5,794 nucleotides of DNA from Acidobacteriota bacterium (GTDB lineage: Bacteria > Acidobacteriota > Terriglobia > Versatilivoradales > Versatilivoraceae), in contig JAPPFQ010000127.1 of the NCBI GenBank assembly GCA_028875135.1, positions 1 to 5,794 on the forward strand, read 5' to 3'. Below the pieces are notes generated by a model. It saw nothing but the letters and a program-made list of their open reading frames with translations, did no database searches and was not told the DNA's origin. Shown here one piece after another: positions 5,303 to 5,794 of this stretch. The position numbers and the translations under genes were made by a program. Every line of letters starts with the position of its first letter. Position 1 is the stretch's first letter.

Positions 5303-5794
5303 TCATTCCGGCAGCGGTTTGCCGCGGGTTTCGGGGGCGACGGGAAGGACGCAGACGCCTACCAGGTAGATTCCGGCCAGGGAGATTGCAGCCGAGCGGA
5401 AGGGGCTGGCAAAGCCTGCGTCTTCAAAAAGGACCGTCAGCGTTCCCAGGGTCAAGGGGCCAACCGCCGCGATGATGCGGCCCACGTTGTAGCAGAAGCC
5501 CACCCCGGTGCTGCGCAGGTGGGTCGGGTAGAGCTCGGGGAAGTAGATGGAGTAGCCGCCGAAGACCATCAGGTTGCAGAAACCCAGCAACGGAACCATC
5601 CAGAGCACCTGGGCGGGGCTCTCCAGCCAGCCGAAGGTCCAGATGGTCGCCGCCAGGCCAAGCAGGAAGGCGACCACGAAGGCCGGGCGCCGCCCCACCC
5701 GGGCGGTCAGCAGCGTGAAGGCGAAAATACCGCCGAAGGCTCCCACATCCTGGAGCAGGGTCCCCATGCTTACGTACCAGCTCCTGGTCTCGGC
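5303..5794 (-). CDS. Major facilitator superfamily transporter, C-terminal part (runs off right edge)
   Basis: The frame is open from the window edge to a TGA at 5303-5305, giving 163 visible residues. An internal ATG at 5767 is not the start, because the frame continues upstream through ETRSWYVS to the edge. The visible part corresponds to roughly the last five membrane segments of a 12-TM MFS protein. RVGRRPAF, about 33-40 residues in, is the repeated loop motif A between TM8 and TM9. FPELYPTHLRSTGVGF resembles the sugar-porter PE-x-xP-x-x-x-R-x-x-G motif. The C-terminus PETRGKPLPE is the PETKG-type ending of the sugar porter/metabolite:H+ symporter branch. A sugar or organic acid proton symporter is likely, but the substrate cannot be assigned. 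It is convergent with the Nramp-related gene, so the two are not in one operon. Confidence 0.88.
   Translation of the reverse strand, partial: AETRSWYVSMGTLLQDVGAFGGIFAFTLLTARVGRRPAFVVAFLLGLAATIWTFGWLESPAQVLWMVPLLGFCNLMVFGGYSIYFPELYPTHLRSTGVGFCYNVGRIIAAVGPLTLGTLTVLFEDAGFASPFRSAAISLAGIYLVGVCVLPVAPETRGKPLPE

Overview
The window is GC-rich, apart from an AT-rich patch near 720-760 and the extreme left edge. It reads as ordinary chromosome from a free-living bacterium. I see no rRNA, tRNA, CRISPR array, insertion sequence or phage gene. The adjacent IHF-beta-like HU gene and HIT hydrolase gene, together with the atypical Nramp-related transporter, suggest Acidobacteriota or a similar environmental phylum. 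That is an impression from family resemblance, not a proven placement.

Layout. Positions 1-532 (minus) hold the N-terminal 177 codons of an unrecognised integral membrane protein whose gene runs off the left edge. Positions 533-966 are non-coding and carry two consecutive RNA hairpins and an AT-rich patch. This stretch separates the membrane protein gene from a rightward pair: an HU/IHF-type DNA-binding protein (967-1248) and a HIT-domain nucleotide hydrolase or phosphorylase (1250-1732). The two are one base apart and probably translationally coupled. The HIT gene overlaps tail-to-tail with a long leftward gene (1724-3367) for a thiamine-diphosphate enzyme of the acetolactate-synthase-like superfamily. 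A 250-base divergent intergenic region follows, with a clear extended -10 on the minus strand and a GTCAA-N7-TTGAC dyad. The rightward gene at 3618-5276 encodes an 11-TM-like Nramp-related transporter that lacks the metal-binding motifs of true Nramp proteins. It converges on the C-terminal third of a major facilitator superfamily transporter (5303-5794, minus), cut by the right edge.

How the genes may work together. HU and HIT form a housekeeping-type pair. The ThDP enzyme and the Nramp-related permease are divergently transcribed from one shared control region, an arrangement common for an uptake system and its catabolic enzyme. The sequence does not reveal the substrate, but a 2-oxo acid or other small organic acid would suit the enzyme family. 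The neighbouring sugar-porter-like MFS protein adds to a transport or catabolism flavour. Nothing here is an obvious new defence or mobile system. The most worthwhile item is the permease without Nramp metal ligands beside a non-canonical ThDP enzyme.
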